DNA from: Aldehydirespirator sp965204415
GTDB taxonomy: Bacteria > Actinomycetota > Acidimicrobiia > Acidimicrobiales > Aldehydirespiratoraceae
Length of the DNA stretch: 64,000 nt
NCBI GenBank assembly: GCA_965204415.1
Contig: CBDBEL010000003.1
Coordinates: 620,001-684,000, forward strand
Reading direction: 5' to 3'
How positions within the stretch are numbered: position 1 is the stretch's first letter; the number at the start of each line of letters is the position of its first letter. The notes beneath the pieces were generated by a model. The model worked only from the letters and a program-made list of their open reading frames with translations. It had not been told where the DNA came from and did not search any database. Below, piece by piece: positions 50,446-59,666 of the stretch. A program made the position numbers and the translations under genes.

Positions 50446-50877
50446 GTGGCTGTGAGCGACGGGGGATACCAGCCCAGCCCGTGGAAGCCGATCGCCGACC
50501 ATGTCGATCGGTATTTGGCCACCGATGGCGCCGACGGATTCGAATGGGAGGGCGCCCAGTGCGTGATCCTCACCACTGTGGGGCGCAAGACGGGCAGCCT
50601 GCGCCGCACGCCGCTCATCCGGATCCGCGACGGTGAGCGCTACCTGCTGGTCGGCTCCATGGGAGGCGCGCCCCGGCACCCCAGCTGGTATCTCAACCTG
50701 GTCGCCAATCCTGACGTGACCATCCAGGACCGTGGCGAGCTCCACCGGCTGAAGGCCCGCACGGCCAACCCTGAAGAGAAGGCCGAGCTCTGGCCCATCG
50801 CGGTGAGCCAGTGGCCCGACTACGAGGACTACCAGGCCCGCACCGACCGCGACCTCCCTCTCGTCATCTGCGAGTGA
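50446..50877 (+). CDS. Deazaflavin (F420)-dependent nitroreductase-like protein
   Basis: 143 residues of the DDN/FDOR family of split beta-barrel proteins that use cofactor F420, found mainly in actinobacteria. Diagnostic segments are VILTTVGRKTGSLRRTPLIR (F420 phosphate-binding), YLLVGSMGGAPRHPSWYLNL and PDVTIQDRGE. Physiological substrate unknown. Its 3' end overlaps the convergent LysR gene by 14 bases. Confidence 0.9.
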   Translation: MAVSDGGYQPSPWKPIADHVDRYLATDGADGFEWEGAQCVILTTVGRKTGSLRRTPLIRIRDGERYLLVGSMGGAPRHPSWYLNLVANPDVTIQDRGELHRLKARTANPEEKAELWPIAVSQWPDYEDYQARTDRDLPLVICE

Positions 50878-51784
50878 GAGGGGAGACTGCAGCCTGAGGG
50901 TCGGCGTCGTATAGCTCGGCTACCACGTCCAAGGCTTGGGCGACCAGGGGGCCGGGCTCCGGAGCCCGGGTCAGCAGCAGCAGCGGCACTGACGCGGAGC
51001 GGTCCTCGAGGGTTGCGTAGTGCAGCTCGGGGGGTCGGAAGGTCTGCACGCTGGCCGGCACTATGGCGATCCCCTCGCCGGCGGCCACGAACCCGAGGAT
51101 GGTGGCGTACTCGGTCGCCTCGATGATCGGGTCATAGGGCACCCCGACGGAGCGGAGCATCCCTGCCAGCACCCCGTGCAGGCTGGGCGAGACCCGGCGG
51201 TCGAACCCGATGACGGGCTCGCCGGCGAGGTCCTGCAGGCTCGCGCTCGGGGATGCCGCCAGTCGATGGGACGCGCTCACGGCCACCAGCAGAGGCTCGT
51301 GCATCACCAGGGTCGCCTCGACGTTGCGGGAGTCGGCGACGGCCCGGCCGATGCCCAGGTCGATCTGACCGACCCCCAGGGCCCTCACCTGCTCGTCGGA
51401 ACTCATCGAGTGCAGCTCGTAGCCGACCCGGGGCCAGCGTCGCCGGTACTCGCTGAGCACGCGGGGCATCACCTCGTAGGCGGCTGAGTCCACGAACCCG
51501 ACCCGCAGGGTGCCGGCCTGGCCGTGGCGGTGCTGGTCCATCAGCCGGTCGACGCCGTCGGCCGAGGCCAGCAGGCGTACCGCCTCCGGGTACAGGAAGG
51601 CGCCCGCGTCGGTCAGGCTCACCCTGCGGGTGCTGCGGTCGAACAGCGCGGTGTCCAGCTCGCGCTCCAGCAGCCGGATCTGCTGGCTCAACGGCGGCTG
51701 GGACATGTTGAGCCGTTGGGCCGCCCGCCCGAAGTGGAGTTCGTCGGCGACGGCCACGAAGTAGCGCAGACGCTGGAGGTTCAC
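50864..51784 (-). CDS. LysR family transcriptional regulator
   Basis: 306 residues. The N-terminal winged helix (1-60) is LQRLRYFVAVADELHFGRAA followed by QRLNMSQPPLSQQIRLLERE. A typical type-2 periplasmic-binding-like effector domain follows (GTLRVGFVDSAAYEVMPRVL). It is transcribed away from soxB with a short shared promoter region, so it most likely regulates the sarcosine oxidase operon; this is inference from arrangement. Confidence 0.93.
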   Translation of the reverse strand: MNLQRLRYFVAVADELHFGRAAQRLNMSQPPLSQQIRLLERELDTALFDRSTRRVSLTDAGAFLYPEAVRLLASADGVDRLMDQHRHGQAGTLRVGFVDSAAYEVMPRVLSEYRRRWPRVGYELHSMSSDEQVRALGVGQIDLGIGRAVADSRNVEATLVMHEPLLVAVSASHRLAASPSASLQDLAGEPVIGFDRRVSPSLHGVLAGMLRSVGVPYDPIIEATEYATILGFVAAGEGIAIVPASVQTFRPPELHYATLEDRSASVPLLLLTRAPEPGPLVAQALDVVAELYDADPQAAVSPLTRR

Positions 51785-51792
51785 GGCAGCAT

Positions 51793-51827
51793 AATATCTA
51801 ACACGTCTGAATCAATCTGATATTGAT
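51793..51827. promoter_or_regulatory. LysR-soxB divergent control region with inverted repeats
   Basis: ATCAAT-CTGAT-ATTGAT at 51811-51827 is a perfect six-base inverted repeat. A wider pair AATATC (51793-51798) and GATATT (51819-51824) overlaps it. The stretch is AT-rich compared with its surroundings and lies between the two divergent starts, fitting a LysR-type binding site over the soxB promoter. Confidence 0.6.
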
Positions 51828-51867
51828 ACTTCTTGTCTCCGACAACGACCCGTATGGTTCATGGGCG

Positions 51868-53178
51868 ATGAGGGGAATCGCGCCGGGGATGCGGCGCCGG
51901 CCGGCCAGATACTCCGCAGCCGCGCTGGCCTGGCGCGGCATGCGGGGCGACACCTGGCCCCGGGTCTGGCGAGACAACGAGCTGAAGCGCTCCTACGACG
52001 CGGTGGTGGTCGGGGGCGGCGTCCACGGCCTGGCCACCGCCTACTACCTGGCCCGCAACCACGGCATCACCAACGTCGCCGTGGTCGACAAGGCCTATCT
52101 GGGCAGCGGCGGGTCGGGTCGCAACACCGCCATCGTGCGGTCCAACTACCTCACCCCGGCCGGGGTTGCCTTCTATGACCGGTCGCTGGAGCTCTACAAC
52201 ACCATGGCCACCGATCTGAACATCAATGTGATGTTCAGCGAACGGGGCCATCTGACCCTGGCCCATACCGACGGCGCTCTGCGCACCATGCATTGGAGGG
52301 CCGAGGTCAACAAGCTTCAGGGGGTCAACTCCAGCGTCATCGGCCCCGACGAGATAAAGAAGATCGCCCCCAGCCTCGACACCTCCGACCATCCCCGCTA
52401 TCCCATCCTGGGCGCCCTGTACCACCCGCCGGGCGGGATCATCCGCCACGACGCCGTCGTGTGGGGCTACGCCCGGGCCGCGGACCACATGGGCGTGGAG
52501 ATGCACCAGCGCACCGAGGTCCTGGACATCCTGTGCGAAGGCGGCGACGGCCCCGACGGCAAGGGCGCCGGCGGGAAGGTCACCGGGGTGCGGACCAACC
52601 GGGGCGACATCTCCACTCCCGTCGTCGTGAACTGCACCGCGGGCTGGGCCTCGCTGATATCGGCCATGGCCGGCGTGCGCCTGCCCATAACCACCCACCC
52701 GCTGCAGGCCGCGGTCACCGAGCCGGTCAAGGTCTTCCTGCCCACCGTGGTCGTGTCGGGGTCGCTGCACGTGTACGTGAGCCAGACCGACCGGGGCGAG
52801 CTCGTCTTCGGGGCGTCGGTCGATCCGGTGGCCACCTACTCGATCCGGGGTTCGCTCGAGTTCACCGAGGAACTGGCCGGCCACGTCCTGGAACTGATGC
52901 CGTCCGTGTCGCGGATGCGGTTGCTGCGGCAGTGGTCCGGCCTGTGCGACATGACCCCCGACTACTCGCCGGTAATGGGCTTCACGCCGGTGGACGGGTT
53001 CCTGGTCGATGTCGGCTGGGGAACCTACGGCTTCAAGGCGGGCCCGGTCTCGGGCGAGCAGATGGCCGCAGCGGTGGCCACCGGCAACACGCCTGAACTC
53101 ATCGCGCCCTTCGCGCTCAGCCGGTTCGACGACGGCGAGCTGGTCGGCGAGAAGGGCGCGGCGGCGGTGGGGCACTGA
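51868..53178 (+). CDS. soxB: Sarcosine oxidase subunit beta
   Basis: Flavin subunit of heterotetrameric sarcosine oxidase, which demethylates sarcosine to glycine with H2O2 and a one-carbon unit on tetrahydrofolate. From the ATG at 51868 it has 436 residues. After a basic N-terminal stretch the DAO-type FAD motif YDAVVVGGGVHGLATAYYLA appears, followed by GSGGSGRNTAIVRSNYLTPA, a SoxB hallmark. The C-terminal FAD-binding WGTYGFKAGPVSGEQMA closes it. An alternative ATG lies at 51889. First gene of the soxB-soxD-soxA-soxG operon. Confidence 0.94.
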   Translation: MRGIAPGMRRRPARYSAAALAWRGMRGDTWPRVWRDNELKRSYDAVVVGGGVHGLATAYYLARNHGITNVAVVDKAYLGSGGSGRNTAIVRSNYLTPAGVAFYDRSLELYNTMATDLNINVMFSERGHLTLAHTDGALRTMHWRAEVNKLQGVNSSVIGPDEIKKIAPSLDTSDHPRYPILGALYHPPGGIIRHDAVVWGYARAADHMGVEMHQRTEVLDILCEGGDGPDGKGAGGKVTGVRTNRGDISTPVVVNCTAGWASLISAMAGVRLPITTHPLQAAVTEPVKVFLPTVVVSGSLHVYVSQTDRGELVFGASVDPVATYSIRGSLEFTEELAGHVLELMPSVSRMRLLRQWSGLCDMTPDYSPVMGFTPVDGFLVDVGWGTYGFKAGPVSGEQMAAAVATGNTPELIAPFALSRFDDGELVGEKGAAAVGH

Positions 53179-53252
53179 TGCTGATGCTGCTGGTGCTGTC
53201 CCTCGGCTGTGCGCCGGAGATCCCGTTCACCCCGAAGGGTGTCGACGGCTGA
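53178..53252 (+). CDS. Bridging mini-ORF between soxB and soxD (24 codons)
   Basis: ATG at 53178 shares one base with the soxB stop (TGATG). The frame reads MLMLLVLSLGCAPEIPFTPK and a few more residues to a TGA (53250-53252) whose last base is the A of the soxD ATG (again TGATG). The two junctions begin alike (TGATGCTG), so it may stem from a small local duplication. Whether a peptide is made is unknown. Confidence 0.3.
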   Translation: MLMLLVLSLGCAPEIPFTPKGVDG

Positions 53253-53524
53253 TGCTGGTGGTGCCCTGTCCGAACTGCGGGCCGCGCAACTCTGCGGACC
53301 TGCGGTACGGCGGCGAGTCTCAATCTCGCCCCGACCCCGCCACTGCCTCCCCCCGGCAGTGGCGGGGCTACCTCTACCTGCGCGACAACCCGGCCGGCTG
53401 GCTGCGCGAGACCTGGTACTGCCGGTCCGGGTGTCGCCGCTGGTTCACGCTGGAGCGCAACACCGCGACCAACGAGTTCCGCGACCCGCCCCAGCCCGGC
53501 GACAAGCGAGGGGGCAAGGCATGA
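53252..53524 (+). CDS. soxD: Sarcosine oxidase subunit delta
   Basis: Small zinc-binding subunit of the sarcosine oxidase heterotetramer. The 90-residue product shows the family pattern: MLVVPCPNCGPRNSADLRYG, RGYLYLRDNPAGWLRETWYC, and CRSGCRRWFTLERNTATNEF, with the Cys ligands C6, C9 and the later CxxxC-type pair. Normal length. Confidence 0.94.
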   Translation: MLVVPCPNCGPRNSADLRYGGESQSRPDPATASPRQWRGYLYLRDNPAGWLRETWYCRSGCRRWFTLERNTATNEFRDPPQPGDKRGGKA

Positions 53525-53559
53525 GCGCGCCGTCGGCCTCGCCGGAGCGCTCGCCATGA
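53521..53559 (+). CDS. Bridging mini-ORF between soxD and soxA (12 codons)
   Basis: ATG at 53521 overlaps the soxD stop (ATGA) and the 12-codon frame MSAPSASPERSP ends at TGA 53557-53559, overlapping the soxA ATG (53556) as ATGA. It thus links both genes by four-base overlaps. Translation is inferred only from this geometry. Confidence 0.3.
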   Translation: MSAPSASPERSP

Positions 53560-56405
53560 CGATGAGCCGGCTGGGGGTCCAGCCCACCGAGGTGATCGAC
53601 CGCTCCACGGCGCGGCGGTTCCGCTGGAACGGCAAGCGTTTCAGCGGCTTCGAGGGCGACACCATCGCCTCGGCGCTGGCTGCCGCGGGCGAGCACGTGT
53701 TCTCTCGCTCCATGAAGTACCACCGGCCCCGCGGCGTCCTCACCGCCGACTACTGGGACCCCAACCTGCTGGTGCAGGTCGGCGACGATCCCAACGTGCG
53801 GGCCGGCCACCGCCTGCTGGAGGCCGGCATGGACGTGCGGGCCCAGAATGTGTGGCCCTCGCTGCGCCGTGACATCAAGGCCGCCAACGGCCTGGTCTCT
53901 CGGTTCCTCACCGCCGGCTTCTACTACAAGACGTTCATGCGTCCGCAGAAGCTGTGGCCCGCGTATGAGCGGGTCCTGGCCACCTTCGCGCCCGGCGGCA
54001 AGGTCGATCCCGACACCCCTCACCGCTACCACGACAAGCGCTACACCCATCCCGACGTGGTGGTGGCCGGGGCCGGGCCGGCCGGCATCGAGGCTGCCCT
54101 GGCCGCAGCCGCGGCCGGAGCCCGGGTGCTGCTCGTGGAGCACGAGCACGCCGTGGGCGGGCACCTGCGCTACAGCAGTTCCGGATCGGACCGCACCGCG
54201 CTCTCCGAGCTGCGGGCCGCCCTCGACGCCTCCGACGTCGAGGTGCTGACCGACTCCACCGTCACCGGACGCTACGAGGACAACTGGCTGGGGATCGTGC
54301 AGCGCAACCACCCGGTCGCGGTGGAGCGGCTCATCAAGGCCCGGGCCAAGGTGCTGGTGGTGGCGCCGGGCCTCATCGAGAGGCCCTACGTGTTCTCGGG
54401 CAACGACCGTCCCGGCGTGATCACATCGGGAGCGGCTCGCCGCCTGGTCAACCTGTGGGGGGTCAAGCCCGGCGAGCGCGCCGTCGTGTTCACCGCCAAC
54501 TCCGAAGGCGACGCGGCCGCGGCCGATCTCGAACGGGTCGGCGTGGAGGTCGCCGCGGTCGTCGACGGGCGCGACGGCAGGCGCGTCAGCGCCGCCCAGG
54601 GCCCGGCGCGGGCACTGGAGGCGGTGGTGGCCGGCGGGACTCGCACCGAGGCCGACCTGCTGGTCGTCGCCGCGGGCTGGACCGCCCCCACATCCCTGCT
54701 CAACATGGCCGGCGACCGGCCCGTCTACGACCCGGACACCGCCCGGTTCTTCCCGTCGGACCCGCCCGGCAACGTGCTCGCCACCGGCGGGCTCGCCGGC
54801 GACGGCAGCCTCGACGAGTTGCGGGCCCACGGTGCGGCCACCGGGAAACTGGCCGCCCAGCGGGCCGCCGCGGTGGCTCACCGCTATCAGGCCCGCACCG
54901 CCCGGGCGCTGGAGGTCACCGGCGACGAGCCGGCCTGGGCAGCCGACCTGCGGGTTCCCCTGGGCCGGGACCGCCACCCGGAGCTGTACCGGTCCGACAC
55001 CCACGGCATGATCGACTTCTCCGAGGATGTCGGATCCAAGGATCTGGTTGCGGCAGCCAGGGAGGGCTACGACTCGGTGGAGCTGGCCAAGCGCTACACC
55101 ACCGCCACCATGGGGTCGGCTCAGGGCAAGCTCGAGACGGTCAACACCGTGGCCGCCATCGCCGAGGCCCGGGGCGAGACCATCGCGCAGGTCGGCACCA
55201 CCGTTTGGCGGCCGCCGTACGCCCCGCTCACGCTGGGCGCCCTCGCCGGGCGGGTGTTCGAGCCGGTGCGGGTGTCGTCCATCCACCCGTGGCATGAGGC
55301 CAACGGCGTGCGCACCATCCTCGCCGGCCAGTGGATCCGCCCCGACCACTACGGCGACCCCGCCGCGGAGGTGCGCAACGTTCGGACCAACGTCGGGCTG
55401 ATCGACGTCACGCCGCTGGGCAAGCTCGACCTGCGGGGCCCCGACATTCCGAAGCTGCTCAACCTGCTCTACACCAACAAGTGGTCGAAGCTGCCGATCG
55501 GCAAGGTCCGCTACGGGATGATGTGCGCCGAGGACGGCGTCGTGCTCGATGACGGCGTGACCGGGCGCCTCGGCGAGGACCACTACCTGATGACCACCAC
55601 CAGCTCGGGCGCGGCCGGCGTGTGGGAGTGGGTGGAGAACTGGCTGCAGACCGAACGCCCCGACTGGCGGGTCCACGTCACCCCGGTGACCACCGCCTAT
55701 GCCAGCATCAACGTGGCCGGGCCCAAGTCCCGGGAGCTGGTGAGCCGGGTGGTCACCGGTGTCGACCTGTCGCCGGAGGCCTTCGCCTACATGGAGGTCC
55801 GCACGGCCACCGTGGCCGGCGTGGCCGGATGTTTCATGTGGCGCATCGGCTTCACCGGCGAGCTGTCATTCGAGCTGCACGTTCCCGCAGGTCACGGCCT
55901 GCACGTGTGGGAGGCCCTGATGGAAGCGGGCGCCGGCCTCGGCGTCGGCCCCTTCGGCTTGGAGGGCCAGCGCATCATGCGCCTCGAGAAGGGCCATTTC
56001 ATCGTGGGCCAGGACACCGACGGCCTGACGCTGGGGCCCAGCACCGGCCTGAGTCCGCTGATCAAGCTGGACAAGGACGACTTCGCGGGCATGCCCGAGC
56101 TGGCCTGGGCCGCCGACCGGCGGCTGCCCATGATCGTGGCCATCCAGCCCGACGACCCCAATGTGGTGCCCGAGGAGGCCGCCCAGATCGTCCGGGGCGA
56201 CACCAACGAGATACTGGGCCGGATCACGTCGTCGCGGATGTCGCCCACGCTGGGCCGATCCATCTGCCTCGGGCAGGTCGAACCCGAGCTGGCCGCAGGC
56301 GGGACCAAGGTGACGGTGCTGCTCACCTCCGGTGATCGCATCAGCGCCACCGTGATGGACCACCACGCCCACTTCGACCCGGCCGGGGAGCGTCTCCGTG
56401 GCTGA
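53556..56405 (+). CDS. soxA: Sarcosine oxidase subunit alpha
   Basis: Large subunit (949 residues) binding NAD and folate. The N-terminal ferredoxin-like domain (about 15-110) includes RRFRWNGKRFSGFEGDTIAS and SMKYHRPRGVLTADYWDPN. The central Rossmann-type dinucleotide domain has VVVAGAGPAGIEAALAAAAA near residue 168. The C-terminal half (about 570-945) is an aminomethyltransferase (GcvT-like) domain with VRNVRTNVGLIDVTPLGKLD, CFMWRIGFTGELSFELHV and RLEKGHFIVGQDTDGLT. Length and order match known SoxA. Its end overlaps soxG by eight bases. Confidence 0.95.
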   Translation: MTMSRLGVQPTEVIDRSTARRFRWNGKRFSGFEGDTIASALAAAGEHVFSRSMKYHRPRGVLTADYWDPNLLVQVGDDPNVRAGHRLLEAGMDVRAQNVWPSLRRDIKAANGLVSRFLTAGFYYKTFMRPQKLWPAYERVLATFAPGGKVDPDTPHRYHDKRYTHPDVVVAGAGPAGIEAALAAAAAGARVLLVEHEHAVGGHLRYSSSGSDRTALSELRAALDASDVEVLTDSTVTGRYEDNWLGIVQRNHPVAVERLIKARAKVLVVAPGLIERPYVFSGNDRPGVITSGAARRLVNLWGVKPGERAVVFTANSEGDAAAADLERVGVEVAAVVDGRDGRRVSAAQGPARALEAVVAGGTRTEADLLVVAAGWTAPTSLLNMAGDRPVYDPDTARFFPSDPPGNVLATGGLAGDGSLDELRAHGAATGKLAAQRAAAVAHRYQARTARALEVTGDEPAWAADLRVPLGRDRHPELYRSDTHGMIDFSEDVGSKDLVAAAREGYDSVELAKRYTTATMGSAQGKLETVNTVAAIAEARGETIAQVGTTVWRPPYAPLTLGALAGRVFEPVRVSSIHPWHEANGVRTILAGQWIRPDHYGDPAAEVRNVRTNVGLIDVTPLGKLDLRGPDIPKLLNLLYTNKWSKLPIGKVRYGMMCAEDGVVLDDGVTGRLGEDHYLMTTTSSGAAGVWEWVENWLQTERPDWRVHVTPVTTAYASINVAGPKSRELVSRVVTGVDLSPEAFAYMEVRTATVAGVAGCFMWRIGFTGELSFELHVPAGHGLHVWEALMEAGAGLGVGPFGLEGQRIMRLEKGHFIVGQDTDGLTLGPSTGLSPLIKLDKDDFAGMPELAWAADRRLPMIVAIQPDDPNVVPEEAAQIVRGDTNEILGRITSSRMSPTLGRSICLGQVEPELAAGGTKVTVLLTSGDRISATVMDHHAHFDPAGERLRG

Positions 56406-56982
56406 CTCGCTCACCTTCGAGAGTCCGGTAGTGCGGAGCTACGACACCGTCGACTCCGGTGATCTCCTGCTGGCCGACCTCAGCGCGACCACCAAGTGGC
56501 TGGTCCGCGGCTCGCCCGGCGGCGCTGTCGCCGGAAGGCTCGGTGCGCCGTTCGGCTCGTCGAGCACCGCCGCGGGCGGCACCACGGTGCTGGGTTCCAG
56601 GCCGGGGGAGTGGATCGTGGTGGGCGCCGCCGGCGCGGTGGCCGAGGCGGTCGAGGGTCTTGAGCAGTTGGACTCCTCGGACTTCGTCTCGTGCTTGGAC
56701 TGGACCCACGGCCGGGCCCTGTTCCGTGTCACCGGGAACGAAGCGACCCGGATGCTCGAGAAGGTGTGCAGCCTCGACTGGTCGGACCCGATGACGCCCG
56801 ACGGCGCGGTGGCCTCCGCCTCGGTGGCCAAGGTCACCTGCGACATCGCCCGCAACGACGTCGACGGCGTTGCGTCCTACCTGGTCTTTTGCGACCGCTC
56901 CTTCGGCCAGTACCTGTTCGACGCGCTCATCGACGCCGGCGGCGAGTTCGGCCTGTCCGTCGGTCCTGCCGACGACCGGTAG
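56398..56982 (+). CDS. soxG: Sarcosine oxidase subunit gamma
   Basis: The smaller GcvT-like subunit that contributes to the tetramer. The 194-residue product has LLADLSATTKWLVRGSPGGA, GEWIVVGAAGAV, FVSCLDWTHGRALFRVTG and CSLDWSDPMTPDGAVASASV, then SYLVFCDRSFGQYLFDAL at the C-terminus. GTG start overlaps soxA. Normal length. Confidence 0.92.
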   Translation: MADSLTFESPVVRSYDTVDSGDLLLADLSATTKWLVRGSPGGAVAGRLGAPFGSSSTAAGGTTVLGSRPGEWIVVGAAGAVAEAVEGLEQLDSSDFVSCLDWTHGRALFRVTGNEATRMLEKVCSLDWSDPMTPDGAVASASVAKVTCDIARNDVDGVASYLVFCDRSFGQYLFDALIDAGGEFGLSVGPADDR

Positions 56983-57105
56983 CAAGGCCCGGACCCGCGA
57001 GGGCCTGATCGCGCCAAGCACGGCGCGACCGCCTATCCTTCTGTCGCCGGGGCTCGCCGCTCCGGCGTCGTCCGGTCCGCCCCCAACCGCCGAGGGAGAC
57101 GCTCA

Positions 57106-57921
57106 GTGGTCGAGGTACCCGACTATCTGCTCGAACGGTCGCGTCAGCGACGGGCCGAGCTGACGGGCGCCGAACCCGAGGGTGGCCAGGCCGCGGCCGA
57201 TGCCCCGGCTGCCACGGCGCCGGTCGCCGCGGCCGCGCCCGTCCCGGCTGCCCCGGCACCGATGCCCGAGGCCGCCCCGCCGCCGCCCCCCGAACCGGAC
57301 CCGCCCTACGTCGAGGCCGCCAACCGGCGCAAGCGGATGCCGTACTGGGCCGCGTCGGTGATGGTGTTCCTGCCCGTCTGGGCCATCTTCTACGTGGGCA
57401 TGCTCGAGCCGCCCGACAGCGACGAGCTGGTCCTGGCCGACAACGGTGCCGCGGTGTACAGCACCTGCGCCTCCTGCCACGGCGCCGACGGATCCGGCAC
57501 CGCCACCGGCCGCCAGCTCAGCGACGGTGAGCTCCTGCTCACGTTCGGCACCACCCCCGACTTCGAGGGCCTGGCCCATCACCTGTCCTGGGTGTACCTC
57601 GGCACCGCGGGTACCAAGCGCCTGGGGCTGGACTTCTACGGCGACCCCGACCGGCCCGACGGCCAGCGAGAGGTCGACAGCTTCGCCAGCGGCATGAGCG
57701 GCTTCTCCAACCTGAGCCTGGAGGACCTGGTCTCGGTGGTGTACTACGAGCGGGTCGTCCACGGCGGGCTCGACGCCGAGAAGGCCGCCCACGAAGAGGA
57801 GATGCTGCTGGCTCTGGTGGCCGACGCCCCCGTGTTCGAGACCGGCTCGCCCGACGAGATCAGCGCTCTGTTGACAGAGTCCGCCGAGGGCCACGGCATC
57901 GATCTCGCCGCCGGCGAGTAG
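57106..57921 (+). CDS. Membrane-anchored monohaem c-type cytochrome
   Basis: 271 residues. A cytoplasmic Pro/Ala-rich N-terminal region (about 20-65) precedes one transmembrane helix (about 79-102, YWAASVMVFLPVWAIFYVGM). The class-I cytochrome c domain follows, with haem-binding C121-A-S-C-H125 and a likely axial Met at 197 in GMSGFSNLSLEDL. It could pass electrons to a terminal oxidase. GTG start after GAGGGAGACGC. It lies between soxG and pgi with no obvious functional tie to either. Confidence 0.85.
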   Translation: MVEVPDYLLERSRQRRAELTGAEPEGGQAAADAPAATAPVAAAAPVPAAPAPMPEAAPPPPPEPDPPYVEAANRRKRMPYWAASVMVFLPVWAIFYVGMLEPPDSDELVLADNGAAVYSTCASCHGADGSGTATGRQLSDGELLLTFGTTPDFEGLAHHLSWVYLGTAGTKRLGLDFYGDPDRPDGQREVDSFASGMSGFSNLSLEDLVSVVYYERVVHGGLDAEKAAHEEEMLLALVADAPVFETGSPDEISALLTESAEGHGIDLAAGE

Positions 57922-57949
57922 CCGGCCGGGCCGGAAGGGCCCGAGGCCA

Positions 57950-59587
57950 GTGGCCTCCGCCGGCATCACCGCCACCGAGGAGTGGGCCGCGCTGGCCCGT
58001 CACACCCGCGAGCTGCAAGCGGGCGGCACGCACCTGCGGGAGCTGTTCGCGGCCGACGGCGGCCGGGCCGAGCGGCTGACGGTGACGGCCGGCGACCTGG
58101 TGATCGACTGGTCCCGCCATCCGGTGACCGCCGAGACCGTCGAGCTGCTGCTGAGTCTGGCTGACCGGGCCGGCGTGGCCGAGCGGGTCGAGGCCACCCT
58201 GGCCGGTGAGCCGGTGAACGCCACCGAGGGCCGGCCCGCTCTGCACACCGCACTTCGAGCCGGCCCCGACGCCTCGCTGAAGGCCGGCGGTGTCGATGTG
58301 ATGGCCTCGGCGCGGGCCGAGCTCGACCGCATGGCCGGCCTTGCCCGAGCGGTTCGCACCGGCGAGCGCCGGGGAGCGACCGGCCGGCCGATCCGCACCG
58401 TGGTGAACCTCGGGATCGGCGGGTCGCATCTGGGCCTGGTCATGGCCCACGAGGCGCTGGCCGCGTTCGGTGATCCCGGTATCGACTGCCGTTTCGTGGC
58501 CAATGTCGATCCAGCCGACCTGGCGACGGTGCTGGGAGAGGGACTGGACCCCGCAGAGACGCTGTTCGTGGTGGTGTCCAAGAGCTTCACCACCGCCGAG
58601 ACGCTGGCCAACGCCCGGGCGGCCCGCCAGTGGGTGACTTCAGCGCTCGGCCCCGAAGCAGTGGCCCGCCACTTCGCGGCGGTCACCGCCAATGGGGCCG
58701 CGGCTGCCGATTTCGGTGTGGACGCCGGCGACGTCTTCGCCATGTGGGACTGGGTGGGCGGCCGTTACTCACTGGGATCGGCGGCGGGACTGTCGCTGAT
58801 GGTCGCCATAGGGGAGAGCTGCTTCGGCGAGATGCTGGCCGGGATGCGGGCCATCGACGAGCATCTCCGCCGGCAGCCGCCCGCGGGCAGCGCTCCGGTG
58901 CTGATGGGACTCCTGGCGGTGTGGTACCGCAGCTTCTGGGGGCTCCAGACCAGGGCGGTGCTGCCGTACGCCCACCGGCTGCGCCTGCTGCCCACCTACC
59001 TGCAGCAGCTCCAGATGGAGTCCAACGGCAAGCGGGTGGATCTCGACGGGGTGGCCGTGGGCTGCGATACCGGCCCGATCGTGTGGGGCGCGGCCGGCAC
59101 CGGCGGCCAGCACTCGTTCCACCAGCTGCTGCACCAGGGCACCACGGTCGTTCCCGCCGACTTCATCGTGTTCGCCCGGCCCGACGCCGACACGGCCCAT
59201 CTGCCGGAGGCCGGGTCTCACCACGAGTCGCTGGTCGCCAACTGCTTCGCCCAGGCATCCGCGCTGGCCTTCGGTGCCGCTTCAGACGACCCCCATCGCG
59301 AGCTTCCCGGCAACCGCCCGTCCACGGTGATCATGGCCCCTGAGCTGACGCCGTCGGTGCTGGGCCAGCTGGTGGCCCTCTACGAGCACGAGGTGCTGGT
59401 GCAGGGCGCGGTGTGGGGCATCAACAGCTTCGACCAGTACGGCGTAGAGCACAGCAAGACCCTCGCCGACGCCATAACCGCAAGCCTGCAAGCGGACCTG
59501 TCTCACCCGGCCAGCGATCACGACCCCTCCACCGCGGCGTTGCTAACCCACTACCAACGCCTCCGGCAGCGGGGTCGGATCACTTGA
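57950..59587 (+). CDS. pgi: Glucose-6-phosphate isomerase
   Basis: Glycolytic and gluconeogenic interconversion of glucose-6-phosphate and fructose-6-phosphate. The 545-residue protein has the PGI signatures: VVNLGIGGSHLGLVMAHEAL, VVSKSFTTAETLANARAARQ, FAMWDWVGGRYSLGSAAGLS, LPTYLQQLQMESNGKRVDLD, GGQHSFHQLLHQGT and VWGINSFDQYGVEHSK. Starts at GTG 57950, 28 bases after the cytochrome gene. Normal length. Confidence 0.97.
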   Translation: MASAGITATEEWAALARHTRELQAGGTHLRELFAADGGRAERLTVTAGDLVIDWSRHPVTAETVELLLSLADRAGVAERVEATLAGEPVNATEGRPALHTALRAGPDASLKAGGVDVMASARAELDRMAGLARAVRTGERRGATGRPIRTVVNLGIGGSHLGLVMAHEALAAFGDPGIDCRFVANVDPADLATVLGEGLDPAETLFVVVSKSFTTAETLANARAARQWVTSALGPEAVARHFAAVTANGAAAADFGVDAGDVFAMWDWVGGRYSLGSAAGLSLMVAIGESCFGEMLAGMRAIDEHLRRQPPAGSAPVLMGLLAVWYRSFWGLQTRAVLPYAHRLRLLPTYLQQLQMESNGKRVDLDGVAVGCDTGPIVWGAAGTGGQHSFHQLLHQGTTVVPADFIVFARPDADTAHLPEAGSHHESLVANCFAQASALAFGAASDDPHRELPGNRPSTVIMAPELTPSVLGQLVALYEHEVLVQGAVWGINSFDQYGVEHSKTLADAITASLQADLSHPASDHDPSTAALLTHYQRLRQRGRIT

Positions 59588-59650
59588 CCAAAACGAGCGA
59601 TGTCAGTGGGCCTCACTAGCGTCGGCGTTGCTCTGGGATCCGCGACTGGT

Positions 59651-59664
59651 GACGTCTAGACGTC
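59651..59664. promoter_or_regulatory. 14-bp perfect palindrome upstream of the winged-helix gene
   Basis: GACGTCTAGACGTC is identical to its reverse complement and ends two bases before the ATG at 59667. Its position suggests an operator through which the winged-helix protein, or another controller, regulates the restriction-modification genes. Confidence 0.55.
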
Positions 59665-59666
59665 TA

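Noticed and set aside
48288..50618. Very long minus-strand open frame opposite the molybdoenzyme and amidohydrolase genes
   Set aside because: High GC leaves few stops. The plus-strand frames encode clear families with conserved motifs, whereas the minus frame gives Val/Gly/Ala/Arg-rich sequence with no recognisable domain.
51859..53175. Minus-strand frame opposite soxB
   Set aside because: Antisense shadow; the plus frame has complete SoxB motifs and operon context.
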